64,000 bases of DNA from Pseudomonas capsici (lineage in GTDB: Bacteria > Pseudomonadota > Gammaproteobacteria > Pseudomonadales > Pseudomonadaceae), in contig NZ_JAFGZD010000014.1 in assembly GCF_017165765.1 (NCBI RefSeq), positions 62,001 to 126,000 on the forward strand. The letters are read 5' to 3'. How positions within the stretch are numbered: position 1 is the first letter of the stretch; each line of letters starts with the position of its first letter. Positions 1 to 9,606 of the stretch are shown in pieces. Below the pieces are notes generated by a model that was given only the letters and a program-made list of their open reading frames with translations, ran no database searches and was not told the DNA's origin. The translations under genes were made by a program, and so were the position numbers.

Positions 1-2131
1 TCGCCAGCCCGCCGCTGTAAGTCTGGGTCAGGCGCAACAACCAGGCTTCGGCCAGATCGATACGGCCCTGCACCAGCCACAGCTCGCATTTGACCAGGGT
101 GATCATCGCCAGATAGTAGATCGGCGGCACATCCCAGATGTGCATCAGGCGCTCGGCTTCACCCAGCTCGGCGAACGCTTCGGCAAAGCGCCCTTCACGC
201 CCTTCCAGACCGGCAATCACGCAATGCCCGATCAGCACGCTGATATCCCGGCAGGCTCGTGCCTCGATCAGACCGGCGAGCAATTTCTCACGCCCGGCAT
301 CGGCCTGCATGCGCAGGGTCAGCAAATAACCTTCGTAAATCGTCAGACGCGCCCGCACGGCATACAGGCGCAATGTGGATAAGCCTTTGAGACGTTGCTG
401 CCCCTGGCGGACTTCGTCCAGAGCACGAAGTATCTCGCCACGGGCTTGCAGTACCCTGGCACGGTCATAATGCGCCAGCGCTTCGAATAAAGGATTGGCC
501 ACCCGCTGCGCCAGTTCGAGGGCATCGCGGTTCAAGGCGCGGGCGCGCAACAGGTCGCTGTTGGCTATTCCCAGATTGGCCAGGGTGGACAGGCATACCA
601 GCCGCTGGCCATAGCGTTTTTCCGGCAGGCTATGCAGTGCTTCACTGCAATAACGCTCGGTCTTTTCGCTGTCACCGCGACCACGGGCAATGATCCCGCT
701 AAGCGCCAGCCACTGGGCGAGCATGGATTTCTGCGCCGTAGCCGACGGAGCGGGCAGAAAACGGCTGAGGTTTTCGGCCAGTTCTTCGGCTGCATCCAGT
801 TGACAGGCCAGCCCCAGCGCCCAGGCATAAAGCACGATCAGGCGCGGCGTACTGGTCAGCAAACTATCGGGCAAGTCCATTCTCCAGCGCAGCAGCATGC
901 CGACATTCTGCTCGGCCAGCAGTTGCTCTTCGGAGAGGTTCTGCACCAGGTTGGCGGCGACATCCAGATGCCCGGCGCGTAATGCCTGCTCGATAGCCTC
1001 GTCCAGCAGGCCCTGTTCGTTGAACCAGCGACAGGCATTCAAATGCAGGCGGTTCTGTTGTGGACCTGTACCCTGGCGGGCTCGCAAGAGATCGGAGAAC
1101 AGATGGTGATAACGAAACCAGCGCCCGTGCTCGTCCAGCGGCACCAGAAATACCTGATGTGCCTGCAGATAGCGCAGCATTTCGGCGCTGTCATGGGCTT
1201 CCCGGGAGGCATCGCACAATTCGCTGCAAAAGCGTTCAAGGCAGGCCGTTTCATAAAGAAAGGCCTGAACATTGGCCGGCAGACAGTCGATGACTTCTTC
1301 GAGCAGATACTCACCGATCAAGACCTCACCATCGCGCAAGGCTTGCGACAAGGCAGGACCATCGCCGGCTTCGGAAGCGGCCAGCAGCCAGAAACGCAAG
1401 CCTGCCACCCAGCCTTCGCTGCGCCGGATCAGGTTTCGCTGTGCATCGCTGTCCAGTGAGCAACTGTGTCGATCGAGCACTGCCAGGGATTCGGCGTCGG
1501 TCAGCCGCAAGTCACTCTCATTGAGCTCAAGCAATTGCCGGGACAGGCGCAGACGCGCCAGATGCCAGTTGGGACGCTGTCGGCTGGTGACCATGACCAC
1601 CAGGCCAGTCGGCAAGTGTTTGAGAAAGAACTGTACACAACGATCCAGCACCGAACCCTGCACCAGATGATAGTCGTCCAGCACCAGCAGCAAGGGCTTG
1701 CTCAGCATGAGGTGCATGGCCAGCTCATCCAGCAGACCATCGAGCCATTCCTCGAAGGCAAAGGGCTGATTGCGCTGACGCATCTTCAGCAAGCCCATGG
1801 CCTGGGCACCCAACTGCGGAAAGAACTGCTGCAAGCCAGCCAATAACCGCTCGAGAAAACGCCCCGGATCGCTTTCGCGAGGGTTCAGGCCCAGCCATAT
1901 GCTTTGCCATTGGGCAGGCAGGTTCTGGCAAAACTCCACGGCCAGCGAGCTCTTGCCGAACCCGGCAGGCGCACAGATCAGCAACAAACGCCCGGACAGG
2001 CCTTCGGCCAGACGCTCGCACAAGCGGGAACGAGGCAGGTAACCATCGGGCAATGGGGGCCGAAAGAATCGCCCTTCCAGAGCGGTGGTTGCGCTACCTG
2101 AGATGCCTTGCATACGGGACAGATCAGTCAT
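1..2131 (-). CDS. MalT-like LuxR-family transcriptional regulator, 3' end beyond window
   Basis: Open frame on the minus strand from ATG at 2131 running off the left edge, about 710 residues visible. Near residue 50 there is a P-loop (CAPAGFGKSS) and further on a Walker B-like LLLVLDDYH, followed by a long helical, TPR-like region. This is the signature of the large ATP-dependent LuxR/MalT (STAND) regulators. The C-terminal LuxR helix-turn-helix would lie beyond position 1 and cannot be seen. It sits just downstream of, and on the same strand as, the DUF1329/DUF1302 genes, separated by a terminator, so it probably regulates them. The inducer is unknown; an acyl-CoA or fatty acid is an inference from the neighbouring ligase. 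Confidence 0.85.
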   Translation of the reverse strand, partial: MTDLSRMQGISGSATTALEGRFFRPPLPDGYLPRSRLCERLAEGLSGRLLLICAPAGFGKSSLAVEFCQNLPAQWQSIWLGLNPRESDPGRFLERLLAGLQQFFPQLGAQAMGLLKMRQRNQPFAFEEWLDGLLDELAMHLMLSKPLLLVLDDYHLVQGSVLDRCVQFFLKHLPTGLVVMVTSRQRPNWHLARLRLSRQLLELNESDLRLTDAESLAVLDRHSCSLDSDAQRNLIRRSEGWVAGLRFWLLAASEAGDGPALSQALRDGEVLIGEYLLEEVIDCLPANVQAFLYETACLERFCSELCDASREAHDSAEMLRYLQAHQVFLVPLDEHGRWFRYHHLFSDLLRARQGTGPQQNRLHLNACRWFNEQGLLDEAIEQALRAGHLDVAANLVQNLSEEQLLAEQNVGMLLRWRMDLPDSLLTSTPRLIVLYAWALGLACQLDAAEELAENLSRFLPAPSATAQKSMLAQWLALSGIIARGRGDSEKTERYCSEALHSLPEKRYGQRLVCLSTLANLGIANSDLLRARALNRDALELAQRVANPLFEALAHYDRARVLQARGEILRALDEVRQGQQRLKGLSTLRLYAVRARLTIYEGYLLTLRMQADAGREKLLAGLIEARACRDISVLIGHCVIAGLEGREGRFAEAFAELGEAERLMHIWDVPPIYYLAMITLVKCELWLVQGRIDLAEAWLLRLTQTYSGGLA

Positions 2132-2269
2132 GGCCAGCTCTTCGGGAGTATTGTTTAGCCATAGCAGCTGTCCGGAGACTAGCGGGTAAAAACGCCCTTT
2201 TGAAGGCAACCAACGAAAAGTCCGTAACAAAATTCCTACAATTTGTGAGACGAATACCTGTGCATAAAA

Positions 2270-2289
2270 AAGCCCCTATAAAGGGGCTT
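2270..2289 (-). terminator. Rho-independent terminator after the DUF1329 gene
   Basis: Eight-base arms AAGCCCCT and AGGGGCTT with a 4-base loop. Read on the minus strand the hairpin is followed by a T-run, so it ends the DUF1302-DUF1329 transcript and insulates the LuxR-type gene. Confidence 0.85.
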
Positions 2290-2404
2290 ATTCTGTAACC
2301 AATTGAAAAATCTGTTTTTTTACACTTTTACCGATCCGTTTACGTGCAGGCAGCCTTGAAAACACGCTGCCCGCACGTTGCGACAGTTCATCCGGTTTGT
2401 GTGA

Positions 2405-3781
2405 TCAACGTACTCCTTCCTGACGCAAGGCGTTGGGCGTGAAGTCGCTGGTCCCGGCTGTGAAACCGAAGACATACGCACTCTTCTCTTCGTTTTTCAT
2501 GCCCAGTGCCACGTAACGACCCGACTGCAAGTCGTACAGGGTTTCAATGGCGTACCACGGAACCTGCTTGTCGTAGTAGTTCTCGGCATGGGCCTCGGCA
2601 ACGCGCCACAACTGGCCACGACCGTCATAGTGGTCGATGACTGCAGCCTGCCAGGTGTCTTCGTCGATGAAGAAGTCACGTTTGGCGTAAATGTGACGCT
2701 GACCTTCCTTCAGGGTTGCCGTTACATGCCAGACACGGCGCAATTCGTAACGGGTCAGGTCCTGATTGATATGGCCAGCCTTGATGATGTCGGCATATTT
2801 GAGGGATGTGTCGTCGAGCTTGTGGCTGTTGGCCGCAATGTACATCTCCTGCTTGCCGATCAGTTTCCAGTCATAGCGATCCGGCGCACCGTTGTACATG
2901 TCCAGGTTATCGGAAGTCCGCAGACCATCCGACGCAGTACCCGGGCCGTCATAGGACACTTGCGGAGCACGGCGCACACGACGCTGACCGGCGTTATAGA
3001 GCCAGGCCGAACGAGGCTCCTTGACCTGATCGAGGGTTTCATGGACCAGCAGCACACCACCGGCCAGACGCGCCGGTGCGGTCACTTCCTGCTTGAAGTA
3101 GAACAGGATGTTGCCCGGGTTCTTCGGATCGAAATCCTTCATCTTGTCGCGGAACACGAACTGGTCGGAGAAGTACACCAGGCTGTAGGAGCCATTGGGC
3201 TGCGGCGTGGCCTGGGTCACGAAGCGCTTCACACTGCCGCCGCGATAACGGGTGATATGGTTCCAGATCACCTCGACACCGCTGGACGGAATCGGGAAGG
3301 GAATGGCGGTTTCGAAGTTTTCCAGACCATTACCGCCACCTACCAGTTTGGTATTGGTCGCGTTTCTCTTGATGGCGGCAAACACGTCGTCAGGCACGGT
3401 GGCGCCGCGATGGGTCGGATAAACCGGGATCTTGTAGCTTTCCGGGTAACGCTTGAACATCGCGTATTGGCCCGGTGCCAGCTTGTCCTTGTACTGCTCG
3501 ACGTTCTGCGCCGTGATGGTGAACAGCGGTTTTTCATTGGCATACGGGTTGGCCAGGAACCCCTTGCTGTCCACAGCCCCTGCATTCTTGGGCATGGGGC
3601 TCCAGGCAGGAATGGTATTAGCCGCGTTACCGGCCTTCTCTGCCCCCATTGGCGTCAGGCTGGTACCCAGTTTCGCCGCTTCGGATTCAGACACCGCAGC
3701 CATGACACCGGACGCCATCAAGGACAATCCCAGCGCACCCGCTTGCAACAGACCCTTTGTTATTTTCATTTTCATAGTCAT
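2405..3781 (-). CDS. DUF1329 domain-containing periplasmic/outer-membrane-associated protein
   Basis: 458 residues with a cleavable signal peptide (basic MTMKMKITKG, then a hydrophobic stretch ending near GVMAA). The mature part has the typical DUF1329 length and texture (for example WNHITRYRGG, DRYDWKLIGKQEMYI, YAKRDFFIDEDTW), related to LolA/LolB-like folds. DUF1329 proteins are nearly always encoded next to a DUF1302 protein, as here with only 15 bp between them. From memory, fitness studies in P. putida link the homologous pair (near PP_0765) to growth on fatty acids, esters or alcohols. The molecular role is not established; envelope handling of hydrophobic substrate is an inference from the neighbouring acyl-CoA ligase. 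Confidence 0.9.
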   Translation of the reverse strand: MTMKMKITKGLLQAGALGLSLMASGVMAAVSESEAAKLGTSLTPMGAEKAGNAANTIPAWSPMPKNAGAVDSKGFLANPYANEKPLFTITAQNVEQYKDKLAPGQYAMFKRYPESYKIPVYPTHRGATVPDDVFAAIKRNATNTKLVGGGNGLENFETAIPFPIPSSGVEVIWNHITRYRGGSVKRFVTQATPQPNGSYSLVYFSDQFVFRDKMKDFDPKNPGNILFYFKQEVTAPARLAGGVLLVHETLDQVKEPRSAWLYNAGQRRVRRAPQVSYDGPGTASDGLRTSDNLDMYNGAPDRYDWKLIGKQEMYIAANSHKLDDTSLKYADIIKAGHINQDLTRYELRRVWHVTATLKEGQRHIYAKRDFFIDEDTWQAAVIDHYDGRGQLWRVAEAHAENYYDKQVPWYAIETLYDLQSGRYVALGMKNEEKSAYVFGFTAGTSDFTPNALRQEGVR

Positions 3782-3796
3782 CCCGAAACCTTGTTC

Positions 3797-5734
3797 TTAG
3801 AAGTTCATGCCAAAGCTGAGTGCCACGAAATCCCGGTCATCGACCGTGGTGTACTTCCCGTCGAAGAAGTTGGTGTAGGAAAGACTGGCGGTGTAGGTGT
3901 TCTGGTATTCGGCATCCAGTCCGAGGCTGACGGCCTTGCGACCTTCCTCGAAGTTGGCGCCCGGGCCCGGGGAGTAACCCTTGACGTCATGCGACCAGGC
4001 CACGCTTGGCTTGAGGTTCACACCGGCGAATACGTTGTTGTAGTCCCAGATGGCACGTGCGCGATAACCCCAGGAGTTGGCGGTGGTGAAACCGTCGTCT
4101 TCGCAATAACGGGTGAGGTTGTTCTGCTCGGCTCCGGTCAGGGTGCCGGCGTTCAAAGTCGCACACTGGCCACCCGGCAACGGACCTGGTCCGTAGACCG
4201 GATCGCGGCCATAACGGATTTTCGAGGTGCTTTCCAGACCGCCCACGTGGGTCCAGCCCACTTCACCCACCAGGGTCAGACGCTCGGCCCCCATCACCTG
4301 GTCGAAGAACTGGACCAGGGAGGTTTGCAACTGGGTGATTTCCTTGCGGCGATAACCCGGCTGATCGGTATTGGGTCGACCACTGAGCAGCGACACGTTC
4401 GGGTTAAGCGGCGAAATGCCCGAATAGAGAATGTCGGTAGTGTTGATCTGCACCGGGGCATTCGGACGGTAGCTGATTTCACCACTCCAAGCCGTGCCGG
4501 TAGGCAACGTGGTGGAGAAGCTCAACCCGTACAGGCGAATGTCTTCAGGGTATTCGACGTAGTAGCTGGAGTTGCCCGCCACCACCAATGGCAACAAGGT
4601 CGGTGCCAGCGCAGTCGCCGTAGCAAGCGGAATGCCGTTGCCCACAAGCGAACCGACCAGCCCGGTACCGCTGAACGAAGCCGCTGACCCGCCGCGACCG
4701 CTGAAGATCGGCAGACGACTGTGGTAGTTCATCATGTACGCACCGAATTCGGTGTCCAGCGGCTCGAAGTTGTAATGCACGGCAAAGCCGAACTGGCCAC
4801 CGTCACGGGCATCACGGTCCGGACCGCGACGCACGATCGCGCCCTCATCGGGCGATCCGAAGTTGACGCCCTGCTGCGCCAGGGAGTTGAAAATCGCCCC
4901 CCGTGCTCCGGCCGGCAGGCCTGCATTGGTCAAGGACGTGTTGAGCCCGCTGCGACTGCGCAATACGGCCAGGTTGCTGTCGCAGCCATCGGCGATCACG
5001 TCGGGCTGCGAGAAGAAGGTGCCGCAGTTATCCACAACCGTCTGGTCCCACTCGAGCTGGTAGAAACCTTGCGCGGACAGGTTGTCGGTCAGGCTTTGCG
5101 ACAGATAGAACATGTTGACCGGAATCAGGCCTTCCTTGATCTCGGCCCCGGGACGACGAAACGCCGAGACATCGACCGGGTTGACGCTGTTGATCCCGCC
5201 CTGGATGAAGGTACTTTCACCCCAGCTGATGACCTGCTTGCCAAGACGCACGGTGCCTGGCTGATCGCCAATGGCGTAATTGTGATAGACGAATGCGTCG
5301 AGCAATTGCGCGCCGGAAGACTTGGCGCCTTCCTTGCGGTTGGAGTCGCTGATGTCCTTGAACTGGCGGCTTTCGTCCTTGAGCTCGAAGTCATACCAGT
5401 ACTTGCCACGCACGAATACACCGGTATCGCCGTACTTCAGTTCAAGGTCATGAATACCCTTGAAGATCTTGGAGAAGGTTTCGCCCTTCTTGAAGTTCAA
5501 GTGGCCGTCATCGGAGGTCTGGGAAAGACCGCGCCCACCGTTGTTGGCGCCGATGAGGTTCTTGTTCGGGCTTGCGGTAGACCAGCTGGCACCCACCGAG
5601 AGGGATGAGTCGAAGCTGCCTTCGATTTCACCGACATTGAAGGTAACGCCGAATGCGGGACCAGCGAGTGAGGAAGCAAGACTGACTGCCAGAGGAAGTT
5701 TCGCCCGGCGCCAGAAAGGGATTGCTGTTGTCAT
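3797..5734 (-). CDS. DUF1302 domain-containing outer-membrane beta-barrel-like protein
   Basis: 645 residues from ATG 5734. I prefer this start to the in-frame one at 5851 because GGAG lies about 8 bases upstream and the signal peptide (IPFWRRAKLPLAVSLASSLA, cleavage near FG-VTF) then sits at the N-terminus. The protein is rich in alternating aromatic and polar strands and ends in aromatic F (SFGMNF), as in outer-membrane barrels. Motifs such as RLGKQVISWGESTF and the DPVYGPGP loop fit DUF1302. First gene of a two-gene unit with the DUF1329 protein. A role in uptake or export of lipid-like substrates is inferred from the neighbours only. Confidence 0.9.
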   Translation of the reverse strand: MTTAIPFWRRAKLPLAVSLASSLAGPAFGVTFNVGEIEGSFDSSLSVGASWSTASPNKNLIGANNGGRGLSQTSDDGHLNFKKGETFSKIFKGIHDLELKYGDTGVFVRGKYWYDFELKDESRQFKDISDSNRKEGAKSSGAQLLDAFVYHNYAIGDQPGTVRLGKQVISWGESTFIQGGINSVNPVDVSAFRRPGAEIKEGLIPVNMFYLSQSLTDNLSAQGFYQLEWDQTVVDNCGTFFSQPDVIADGCDSNLAVLRSRSGLNTSLTNAGLPAGARGAIFNSLAQQGVNFGSPDEGAIVRRGPDRDARDGGQFGFAVHYNFEPLDTEFGAYMMNYHSRLPIFSGRGGSAASFSGTGLVGSLVGNGIPLATATALAPTLLPLVVAGNSSYYVEYPEDIRLYGLSFSTTLPTGTAWSGEISYRPNAPVQINTTDILYSGISPLNPNVSLLSGRPNTDQPGYRRKEITQLQTSLVQFFDQVMGAERLTLVGEVGWTHVGGLESTSKIRYGRDPVYGPGPLPGGQCATLNAGTLTGAEQNNLTRYCEDDGFTTANSWGYRARAIWDYNNVFAGVNLKPSVAWSHDVKGYSPGPGANFEEGRKAVSLGLDAEYQNTYTASLSYTNFFDGKYTTVDDRDFVALSFGMNF

Positions 5735-6099
5735 CGATGCGACTCCATGTGCTTTTATTTTTATGGCAGTGGGAACTTCCAGAAACGACTCAGCCATGGA
5801 TTGGCTGTCAACACTCACCGGCCCCCCTGAGGGCCGCCATACAAAATGCATCTTTACGCTCTTGCCAAGTCCCCTGTCCCGACTATATCCAGCGCGCCCT
5901 GCTGCTTGATCCCTCTAAAGTGTGATTTGCACGTATCAAAGCCTCTGGAATGCCTGTTACGACAAGGTTGAGTAACAGACAGGCGCAGGATGGAGCAATT
6001 CGATCATTTGGCAACTTTCGTGTCATGGCCGACGCAGACGCATGCCGTGCTCGATGAGCACAGCATGCAATCAGGTGCAATGGAAGTTGTCCGGCGGGT
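5735..6099. other. Non-coding region between the DUF1302 gene and the acyl-CoA ligase gene
   Basis: About 365 bp without a convincing gene. It must hold the promoter of the DUF1302-DUF1329 unit and the 3' end of the ligase transcript. The one clear structure is a near-perfect inverted repeat at 6041-6067, listed separately. No recognised operator was seen. Confidence 0.6.
6041..6067 (-). terminator. Inverted repeat downstream of the acyl-CoA ligase gene
   Basis: Arms CATGC plus GTGCTC and GAGCAC plus GCATG around a GAT loop, with one unpaired base on each side. It lies 33 bp past the ligase stop on the minus strand. There is no T-run, so it may be an mRNA-stabilising hairpin, a weak terminator or a protein-binding palindrome. 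Confidence 0.4.
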
Positions 6100-7782
6100 T
6101 CAGAGCGTCGACAGAAGAGCACTGTTACTGCTTTGCCATTCGACGATATCGAGACGCATGCGTTTTTTGTCGAGTTTGCCGACACTGGTCTTGGGAATTT
6201 CAGTAACAACCGCGATCTGGCTGGGTATCGCCCATTTGTTGATATGGCCCTGTTCGACAAACGGACTGAGGTGTTCCTTCAATATCCGCGCATCGATGCT
6301 CTGCCCTTCGTGAACCACCAGCAATGCGAAAGGCCGCTCACCCCATTGTGGATCGGCAACCCCTACCACCGCGACTTCGCGCACGGCGGTGTGACGACTG
6401 CACAGGTCTTCGAGCTCCAGAGACGATATCCACTCACCGCCAGTCTTGATCACGTCCTTGATGCGGTCACGAATATCGATGAAGCCCATGTCGTCCAGGG
6501 TCGCCACATCGCCAGTATGCAGCCAGCCACCTGCCCACAGTTCGGCCCCTTTTTGCGGCTCGCGGAAATAGCTTTCGGTCAGCCAGGGTGCGCGCAGTAC
6601 CAGTTCGCCCTGTGTTTCGCCATCGGCCGGCAGGAAGTTTCCATGTTCGTCGACGATGGCTGCGTCCACCAGCATGCCCGGCACGCCAGCCTTGATGCGG
6701 TAAGTGATGCGATCGTCTTCAGGACCCGCTCTCAGCTCTTCGTTCATGTGAGCAACGGAAATCAACGGCCCGGTTTCGGACATGCCATAGGCAGCAGTGA
6801 GCTGGATGCCCTTGGCCTTGGCCGCCAGATACAGGCTGCGAGTCAGCGAGCTGCCACCGATAATGATTTTCCAGCCACCGAAATCCACGTCCCTGGCGGC
6901 CTTGGAGTGCAGCAACATCTGCATGATGGTCGGTACGCAATGGGAGAACGTCACTTTCTCCTTGCGCCACAGTTCCACCAGAAACTCCGGGTCATAACGG
7001 CCGGGATAAACCTGCTTCAAGCCCAGCATGGTTGCCGCATAAGGCATACCCCAGGCATGCACGTGAAACATCGGAGTAATCGGCATGTAAACATCGCTGG
7101 AACCCAACAGGCGCTCATGCTCGACACTGCCCATGATCGTTGCCACGCTCATGGTATGCAGAACCAGTTGGCGATGGGTGAAATACACGCCCTTGGGATT
7201 GCCCGTGGTGCCGGTGGTGTAGAAAGTCGTGGCGACCGAGTTTTCGTCGAAATCCTCGAAATCGTAATGAGGACTCGCCGCCGCCAGCAGCTCTTCGTAC
7301 TCCCCGACCAGATCCGGCAAGTCGGCGGTCTTGTCCGGCTGGTCCGTGAGCAGCAGCGTCTTGTCCACAGTGGTCAGGTGCCCGGCAATGCCCTTGTACA
7401 GGCCGACGAACTCACTGTTGACCAGCACCAGCCGGTCTTCGGCATGGTTCATGGTGTAGACGATCTGCTCGGGCGAGAGCCGCACGTTGATGGTATGCAC
7501 CACCGCACCGATCATGGGGATCGCGAACATGCATTCCAGATAACGATGACTGTCCCAATCCATGACAGCAACGGTATCGCCTGCCTTTACACCAGCCGCC
7601 GTCAGCACATTGGCCAGGCGGCGAATGCGTTCGTTGAAGACAGGATAGGTATGACGGACAGTATCGCGATAAACGATTTCACGCGTTTTTTCGTAGCGGC
7701 TGCCGGACAACAGCAGCCCCTTGATCAACAGAGGGTACTGGTAAGCGCCATCGGCTGGCGGAAGAACGCGAGTCTGTAACAT
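6100..7782 (-). CDS. Medium/long-chain fatty-acid-CoA ligase (AMP-forming)
   Basis: 560 residues, the length of AlkK-type ligases. The adenylate-forming core is intact: FYTTGTTGNPKG (P-loop, around residue 185), MFHVHAWGMPYA, AYGMSETGP (A5-like motif), WLHTGDVATLD, DRIKDVIKTGGEWISSLELE (A8 hinge) and a C-terminal TSVGKLDKKRMR carrying the catalytic lysine. It activates a fatty acid to acyl-CoA via an acyl-adenylate in the cytoplasm. Transcribed toward the DUF1302/DUF1329 pair but separated by 365 bp. Chain-length preference cannot be read from sequence; medium-chain is suggested by overall resemblance to AlkK. Confidence 0.93.
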   Translation of the reverse strand: MLQTRVLPPADGAYQYPLLIKGLLLSGSRYEKTREIVYRDTVRHTYPVFNERIRRLANVLTAAGVKAGDTVAVMDWDSHRYLECMFAIPMIGAVVHTINVRLSPEQIVYTMNHAEDRLVLVNSEFVGLYKGIAGHLTTVDKTLLLTDQPDKTADLPDLVGEYEELLAAASPHYDFEDFDENSVATTFYTTGTTGNPKGVYFTHRQLVLHTMSVATIMGSVEHERLLGSSDVYMPITPMFHVHAWGMPYAATMLGLKQVYPGRYDPEFLVELWRKEKVTFSHCVPTIMQMLLHSKAARDVDFGGWKIIIGGSSLTRSLYLAAKAKGIQLTAAYGMSETGPLISVAHMNEELRAGPEDDRITYRIKAGVPGMLVDAAIVDEHGNFLPADGETQGELVLRAPWLTESYFREPQKGAELWAGGWLHTGDVATLDDMGFIDIRDRIKDVIKTGGEWISSLELEDLCSRHTAVREVAVVGVADPQWGERPFALLVVHEGQSIDARILKEHLSPFVEQGHINKWAIPSQIAVVTEIPKTSVGKLDKKRMRLDIVEWQSSNSALLSTL

Positions 7783-7899
7783 ATGAGTCCCTTTTCAAAG
7801 TTCACAGGCGAAGCTTGAAATATGGACTCTAGCGCTCTGGTCCGCCAGCCAAATCAGCCGAAGGGACGATTTGCCGACAAGTTTGCGTGTCGCAGGGAC

Positions 7900-8529
7900 T
7901 CAACGAACCTCGGTCAATGCCAGCTTCAGACCCAGCGCCACCAGCACGCCACCCATGACCCGATCGAACCAATGCCCCATGCGGGCAAAGCCTGCACGTA
8001 CCCGGGCCTGGCTGAACAGGCAGGCAACCATACAAAACCAGGCGGCAGTCGCGACCGCCAGATAAACGCCATAGCCGCCCTGCACCAGCAGCGGTGTGTG
8101 AGGGTTGATGACCACGGTGAACAGCGACAGGAAAAACAGCGTCGCCTTGGGGTTCAGGCCATTGGTCACAAAACCGCTGGCATAGGCGCCACGGGCCGTT
8201 CTTTCCCCCACCGTTGCCTTGAGCGGATCGTCCCCCATAGCCGCTGGCCTGGCGCGCAAGGCCTTGATACCGATGTACAGGAGGTAAGCGGCGGCTGCCC
8301 ATTTGAGGGCATTGAACAAGACGATGGACTGGGAAACGATGATACCGATACCCAGCAGCGAATAACCCACATGGACGAAAATCGCAGACCCTACACCCAG
8401 CGCGGACCAGATCCCCGCCTTGCGCCCGTGAGTGACGCTTTCGCGGACCACTACCGCAAAATCGGGGCCGGGACTGGCGACAGCCAGCAGATGAATCAAT
8501 GCAACAGTGAGAAATTCTGCCCAGTACAT
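7900..8529 (-). CDS. LysE/RhtB-family amino-acid exporter
   Basis: 209 residues, usual for the family, with about six hydrophobic segments. The N-terminal signature VASPGPDFAVVVRESVTHGR is typical of LysE/RhtB translocators, as is the central GFVTNGLNPKATLFF. It exports amino acids or derivatives across the inner membrane using proton motive force; the substrate is unknown. It is divergent from the D-2-hydroxyacid dehydrogenase gene (83 bp between starts), so shared regulation is possible. Confidence 0.93.
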   Translation of the reverse strand: MYWAEFLTVALIHLLAVASPGPDFAVVVRESVTHGRKAGIWSALGVGSAIFVHVGYSLLGIGIIVSQSIVLFNALKWAAAAYLLYIGIKALRARPAAMGDDPLKATVGERTARGAYASGFVTNGLNPKATLFFLSLFTVVINPHTPLLVQGGYGVYLAVATAAWFCMVACLFSQARVRAGFARMGHWFDRVMGGVLVALGLKLALTEVR

Positions 8530-8612
8530 GGGGCCTCCAGAAATATTGGTGAGCGTTTGCTGATAGGCTCACAACATTACTCTTTCAATTTATTACAAAA
8601 AAGGTACAGCCA

Positions 8613-9578
8613 ATGAGCAATCCGGGCAGAGCAGTTTTCCTCGATCACACATCCCTGGACCTGGGGGATCTGGATCTCGGCGAGTTGCGTGACAGTTTCG
8701 GCGAACTGGTGCTGCACGACAGCACTTCACCGGATCAGGTCATCGAGCGACTGAAAGGGGCCCAGGTGGCAATCAGCAACAAGATCATGATCGATGCCGA
8801 CACATTCGCTGCATGCCCCGAATTGAAACTGGTACTGGTCACGGCAACCGGCACCAACAATGTGGATCTGGCGGCTGCCCGCGAACAAGGCGTCACGGTC
8901 TGCAACTGCCAGGGTTACGGAACCCCGTCGGTGGCGCAGCACACCTTGCTGTTGCTGCTGGCACTCGCCACCCGTCTGCCCGATTATCAGAAGGCCGTGC
9001 AACAAGGGCTGTGGCAGAAATCTTCGCAGTTCTGCCTTCTGGATTTCCCTATTGTCGAGCTCGAAGGCAAGACCCTCGGTCTGCTGGGCCATGGCGAACT
9101 GGGCAGTGCGGTGGCCAGACTGGCAGAAGCCTTCGGCATGCGTGTCTTGCTGGGACAGATTCCCGGTCGCCCTGCCCGTGCGGATCGCTTGCCTCTTGAA
9201 CAACTGCTGCCGCAGATCGACGCCCTGACGCTGCATTGCCCGCTCAACGAACACACCCGCAACATGATCGGTGCCCGGGAACTCCAGTTGCTCAAACCCC
9301 AGGCTCTGGTGGTCAATACCGCTCGCGGCGGCCTGATCGACGAACAGGCGCTGGCCGATGCCTTGCGCAACGGGCATCTGGGCGGTGCCGCATCGGACGT
9401 GCTGAGCGTGGAGCCGCCTGTCTCGGGCAATCCGCTGCTGGCCGACGATATTCCACGCCTGATCATCACTCCGCACAGCGCCTGGGGTGCTCGGGAAGCT
9501 CGTCAGCGCATCGTCAGCCAGCTTGTCGAGAACGCCCAGGCATTTTTTGCAGGGGCGCCGAAGCGGGTAGTCAGCTAG
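8613..9578 (+). CDS. D-2-hydroxyacid dehydrogenase (hydroxypyruvate/glyoxylate reductase type)
   Basis: 321 residues. It has the NAD(P)-binding fold LGLLGHGELGSAVARLA (around residues 151-170) and the catalytic triad of the family: Arg in NTARGGLIDE, Glu in VLSVEPP and His in TPHSAWG. It reduces 2-keto acids to D-2-hydroxy acids; the closest functional type by eye is glycerate dehydrogenase/hydroxypyruvate reductase. The nucleotide-binding loop is GHGELG rather than the common GxGxxG, with His as second residue. Only 28 bp separate it from rsmC. Confidence 0.92.
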   Translation: MSNPGRAVFLDHTSLDLGDLDLGELRDSFGELVLHDSTSPDQVIERLKGAQVAISNKIMIDADTFAACPELKLVLVTATGTNNVDLAAAREQGVTVCNCQGYGTPSVAQHTLLLLLALATRLPDYQKAVQQGLWQKSSQFCLLDFPIVELEGKTLGLLGHGELGSAVARLAEAFGMRVLLGQIPGRPARADRLPLEQLLPQIDALTLHCPLNEHTRNMIGARELQLLKPQALVVNTARGGLIDEQALADALRNGHLGGAASDVLSVEPPVSGNPLLADDIPRLIITPHSAWGAREARQRIVSQLVENAQAFFAGAPKRVVS

Positions 9579-9606
9579 AATCCACCCCTTTTTCAGGAGC
9601 GAAAAC

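Noticed and set aside
2588..4687. 699-residue open frame on the plus strand opposite the DUF1329 and DUF1302 genes
   Set aside because: It is antisense to two genes with signal peptides and clear family features; it has no ribosome site and its composition mirrors codon bias of the opposite strand.
6133..7779. 548-residue open frame opposite the acyl-CoA ligase gene
   Set aside because: Full overlap with a canonical AMP-forming ligase; the antisense frame shows no domain.
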